Positions 5,495 to 6,785 of a stretch of DNA of 6,785 bases are shown here, one piece after another. The stretch comes from SVEL01 sp045125245 (GTDB lineage Bacteria; Bacillota; Clostridia; Lachnospirales; Lachnospiraceae), in the NCBI GenBank assembly GCA_045125245.1, contig JBGVNF010000028.1, positions 1 to 6,785 on the forward strand, written 5' to 3'. Position numbers and translations under genes: made by a program. Below the pieces are notes generated by a model. That model was not told the DNA's origin, did no database searches, and saw only the letters and a list, made by a program, of their open reading frames with translations. Every line of letters begins with the position of its first letter. The first letter of the stretch is position 1.

Positions 5495-5524
5495 TTTAAA
5501 GTGTTCGAATTCGAACACTTTAAA
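5495..5524. repeat. Perfect 30-bp palindrome without spacer
   Basis: TTTAAAGTGTTCGAA (5495-5509) is followed at once by its exact reverse complement (5510-5524). The symmetry breaks immediately outside (A at 5494, C at 5525). There is no T-run after the right arm, so it is not a standard terminator. The complete central symmetry with no loop favours a protein-binding dyad such as an operator or recombination site, although the RNA could also fold into a 13-bp hairpin with a 4-nt loop. Confidence 0.85.
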
Positions 5525-5569
5525 CTGTCAGAATGTATATTAATGAGTGGTAAAATAAGGAAATAAAAC

Positions 5570-5606
5570 AAAGAAGTGTGTCAAAAATAGATTAACACAC
5601 TTCTTT
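5570..5606. terminator. Strong hairpin terminator, possibly bidirectional
   Basis: AAAGAAGTGTGT (5570-5581) pairs perfectly over 12 bp with ACACACTTCTTT (5595-5606) around a 13-nt loop. The plus strand continues CTCTTTGC. On the minus strand the stem is followed by GTTTTATTT, the better U-rich tail. It isolates the small-frame region from the promoter and sirtuin gene to the right. Confidence 0.65.
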
Positions 5607-5686
5607 CTCTTTGCTATTATGTCTATTAATAAATGACACAGGAGTTGTTATGGTGAAAACAATGGGGGATTTTATGTATTATATAT

Positions 5687-5714
5687 TTGAAAGGTTAGGC
5701 AGATATGGTATAAT
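5687..5714 (+). promoter_or_regulatory. Strong extended -10 promoter upstream of the sirtuin gene
   Basis: TTGAAA (5687-5692), a 16-nt spacer and TGG-TATAAT (5706-5714) make an extended -10 promoter. Transcription would start near 5721, right at the beginning of the dapB fragment, and read on into the sirtuin gene through a leader of about 195 nt. No other promoter this good is seen before the sirtuin gene. Confidence 0.65.
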
Positions 5715-5718
5715 TTAA

Positions 5719-5862
5719 AAAAAATGCAAGGATGAGGTAGTTACTTTTAAGCATCAGGTTTTGTCAAGAGAACCGTTTGTTGATGGTGCTATAGAAGTTT
5801 CGAAGTGGATTATTAATAAATCTAATGGATTATATAATATGGATGATCTTTGTAATGCGTAG
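5719..5862 (+). pseudogene. dapB: C-terminal fragment of dapB (dihydrodipicolinate reductase)
   Basis: An open frame of 47 codons ending at TAG 5860-5862 reads as the C-terminus of DapB, the lysine and diaminopimelate pathway reductase: DEVVTFKHQVLSREPFVDGA followed by IEVSKWIINKSNGLYNMDDL. These match the family ending of a His-x-x-x-Ser-Arg-x-x-Phe-x-x-Gly-Ala segment and a closing Gly-Leu-Tyr-x-Met-x-Asp. The cofactor-binding N-terminal domain and catalytic centre are missing, a TAA lies directly upstream in frame (5716-5718), and no start codon or ribosome site is available, so it cannot make a working enzyme. It is a relic left by deletion or recombination. A functional dapB should exist elsewhere in the genome. 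Confidence 0.8.
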
Positions 5863-5914
5863 TTCAAAAATGTTATATCAGATATTATAGTAGGTATATA
5901 TTAAGGAAGAACAT

Positions 5915-6652
5915 ATGAAGAATAAACTAGAAATTCTTAAAAACTTCATAAAGGAATCAAATAACATTGTATTTTTTGGTGGTGCAGGAGTCTCTACAGA
6001 AAGTGGTGTGCCAGACTTTCGTAGCAAGGATGGTCTATATAATCAAAGAGATATAAGATTTGAAAAATATAGCCCTGAGTATTTGCTTAGTCATACTTGC
6101 TTAGTTAGAGATACAGAAGTGTTTTATGAGTACTACAGACAGAAAATGGATGCTAGACATATTCAGCCTAATATTACCCATAAGGTTTTAGCTAAGTGGG
6201 AAGAAGAAGGGAAATTAAGTGCTGTAGTTACACAAAATATTGACGGTCTTCATCAGAAGGCTGGTAGTAAGCGTGTATATGAGTTACATGGAACAACTTT
6301 ACGAAATTACTGTAATCAGTGTGGCAAAGAGTATGAAGCTGACTATATTTTTGAAAGTAAGGAATATATTCCTAGATGCCAGTGTGGTGGTATTGTACGT
6401 CCGTATGTGACATTATATGAGGAGGGCTTACCTGAGGATGCAGTAAATGGAGCAATTAATGCTATTTCTAATGCAGATATGTTAATTATAGGTGGAACTT
6501 CGTTGAAGGTTTATCCTGCGGCAAGTTATATACAATATTTTAAAGGAAAGCATCTTGTTGTGATTAATAGAGAGAAACTTGATGTGAAGTTAGATATGAA
6601 GGATGATTTATGTATTTGTGGGTCATTAGGGGATGTATTTAAGGAATTATAG
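5915..6652 (+). CDS. cobB: NAD-dependent protein deacylase, Sir2 family (sirtuin)
   Basis: This 245-residue cytoplasmic enzyme removes acyl groups, mainly acetyl, from protein lysines using NAD+, giving nicotinamide and O-acyl-ADP-ribose. Visible motifs, in order: NAD-binding GAGVSTESGVPDFR (23-36), TQNIDGLHQKAGS (106-118), catalytic His125 in ELHGT, zinc-ribbon Cys133/Cys136 and Cys155/Cys157, GGTSLKVYPAA (about 193-203) and VVINRE. The second zinc pair is Cys-x-Cys instead of the more common Cys-x-x-Cys. The substrate pocket reads FYEYYRQKM (70-78). Aligned with E. coli CobB, Tyr92 matches Tyr71 but Arg95 is replaced by Tyr74, so this looks like a deacetylase more than a desuccinylase. ATG 5915 follows AAGGAAG by 5 nt. 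Length is normal for bacterial sirtuins. It is probably transcribed from 5687-5714 through the dapB relic. Confidence 0.95.
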   Translation: MKNKLEILKNFIKESNNIVFFGGAGVSTESGVPDFRSKDGLYNQRDIRFEKYSPEYLLSHTCLVRDTEVFYEYYRQKMDARHIQPNITHKVLAKWEEEGKLSAVVTQNIDGLHQKAGSKRVYELHGTTLRNYCNQCGKEYEADYIFESKEYIPRCQCGGIVRPYVTLYEEGLPEDAVNGAINAISNADMLIIGGTSLKVYPAASYIQYFKGKHLVVINREKLDVKLDMKDDLCICGSLGDVFKEL

Positions 6653-6692
6653 AATAAGTATAAAAAAACACAATATGTGAATATATGCGTAT

Positions 6693-6710
6693 AAAAAGTG
6701 AGACTTTTTT
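6693..6710 (+). terminator. Short hairpin with T-run after the sirtuin gene
   Basis: AAAAAGT (6693-6699) pairs with ACTTTTT (6703-6709) around a 3-nt loop, ending in a run of six T. An outer pairing TGAATAT (6678-6684) with ATATTCA (6712-6718) could extend the fold. The stem is A/T-rich, so termination may be partial. It lies about 40 bases after the sirtuin stop codon. Confidence 0.5.
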
Positions 6711-6771
6711 GATATTCATTCGTTTAATAATTGAAAAGATAAAAAAGAATCTTTCAGAAAGGAGTAAATCA

Positions 6772-6785
6772 ATGGATATCGGTGC
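6772..6785 (+). CDS. Start of an unidentified gene (3' truncated by window edge)
   Basis: AAAGGAG (6758-6764) lies 7 nt before ATG 6772, and the frame (Met-Asp-Ile-Gly) runs off the window. The ribosome site is excellent, but four codons cannot identify a product. Confidence 0.5.

Larger units (their letters stand above)
5367..5914. other. Relic-rich region without a full-size gene
   Basis: Over 500 bases hold no full-size gene. In order there are a tiny frame with a strong ribosome site (5398-5454), a perfect 30-bp palindrome (5495-5524), a strong hairpin (5570-5606), a 22-codon frame from ATG 5650 preceded by GGAG (5641-5644) ending at TAA 5716-5718, a good promoter (5687-5714) and a dapB tail fragment (5719-5862). 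The mixture suggests past rearrangement or deletion. Confidence 0.5.

Noticed and set aside
5501..5518. LexA (SOS) box in the palindrome
   Set aside because: Gram-positive LexA boxes are CGAAC-N4-GTTCG. Here the half-sites face the other way (GTTCG-N4-CGAAC), so it is not a LexA site.

Overview
The window is about 6.8 kb of low-GC DNA. Its strong AGGAGG-type ribosome sites, TTGxxx/TGnTATAAT promoters and gene content (CitA/DcuS-type two-component system, SemiSWEET, RelB/PIN pair, Sir2) suggest a gut Firmicute, most likely a Clostridia member close to Lachnospiraceae. That placement is inference from gene families and style, not from a marker gene.

Left part (1-1522). The window opens with the last 29 codons of an unidentified plus-strand gene (ends at 91). 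A gene-poor stretch follows to 479, holding two hairpins, a weak promoter and possibly a small RNA. Next is a minus-strand operon: a SemiSWEET/PQ-loop transporter (start 1347) overlapping by 8 nt an SGNH-fold hydrolase-like protein (start 1070) that seems to lack the usual catalytic residues. A good minus-strand promoter lies at 1376-1404, and a bidirectional terminator at 405-439 lies beyond the operon.

Centre (1523-3857). Divergently transcribed is a complete CitA/DcuS/MaeK-type sensor kinase and its CitB/DcuR/MaeR-type response regulator. The periplasmic sensor keeps the Arg/His residues used for carboxylate binding in the family, but no dicarboxylate transporter or enzyme is present. Immediately after the regulator is a short hydrophobic reading frame, either a membrane peptide or the tail of a lost transporter.

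Right-centre (3858-4757). A compact toxin-antitoxin operon: consensus promoter, RelB/DinJ-type antitoxin, PIN-domain RNase toxin 6 nt later, and a strong terminator.

Right part (4758-6785). A region that looks partly decayed: a hypothetical membrane protein with an EF-hand-like loop, probably frameshifted near its start; tiny reading frames with good ribosome sites; a perfect 30-bp palindrome; a terminator; and a promoter abutting a C-terminal fragment of dapB. Then comes an intact Sir2-type NAD-dependent deacylase (cobB) and the first codons of another gene.

How it fits together: the kinase and regulator most plausibly sense an extracellular carboxylate and act on targets elsewhere and/or on the divergent SemiSWEET operon across the A/T-rich shared intergenic region. 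The toxin-antitoxin pair, relics and small frames mark the right half as an accessory or rearranged segment.
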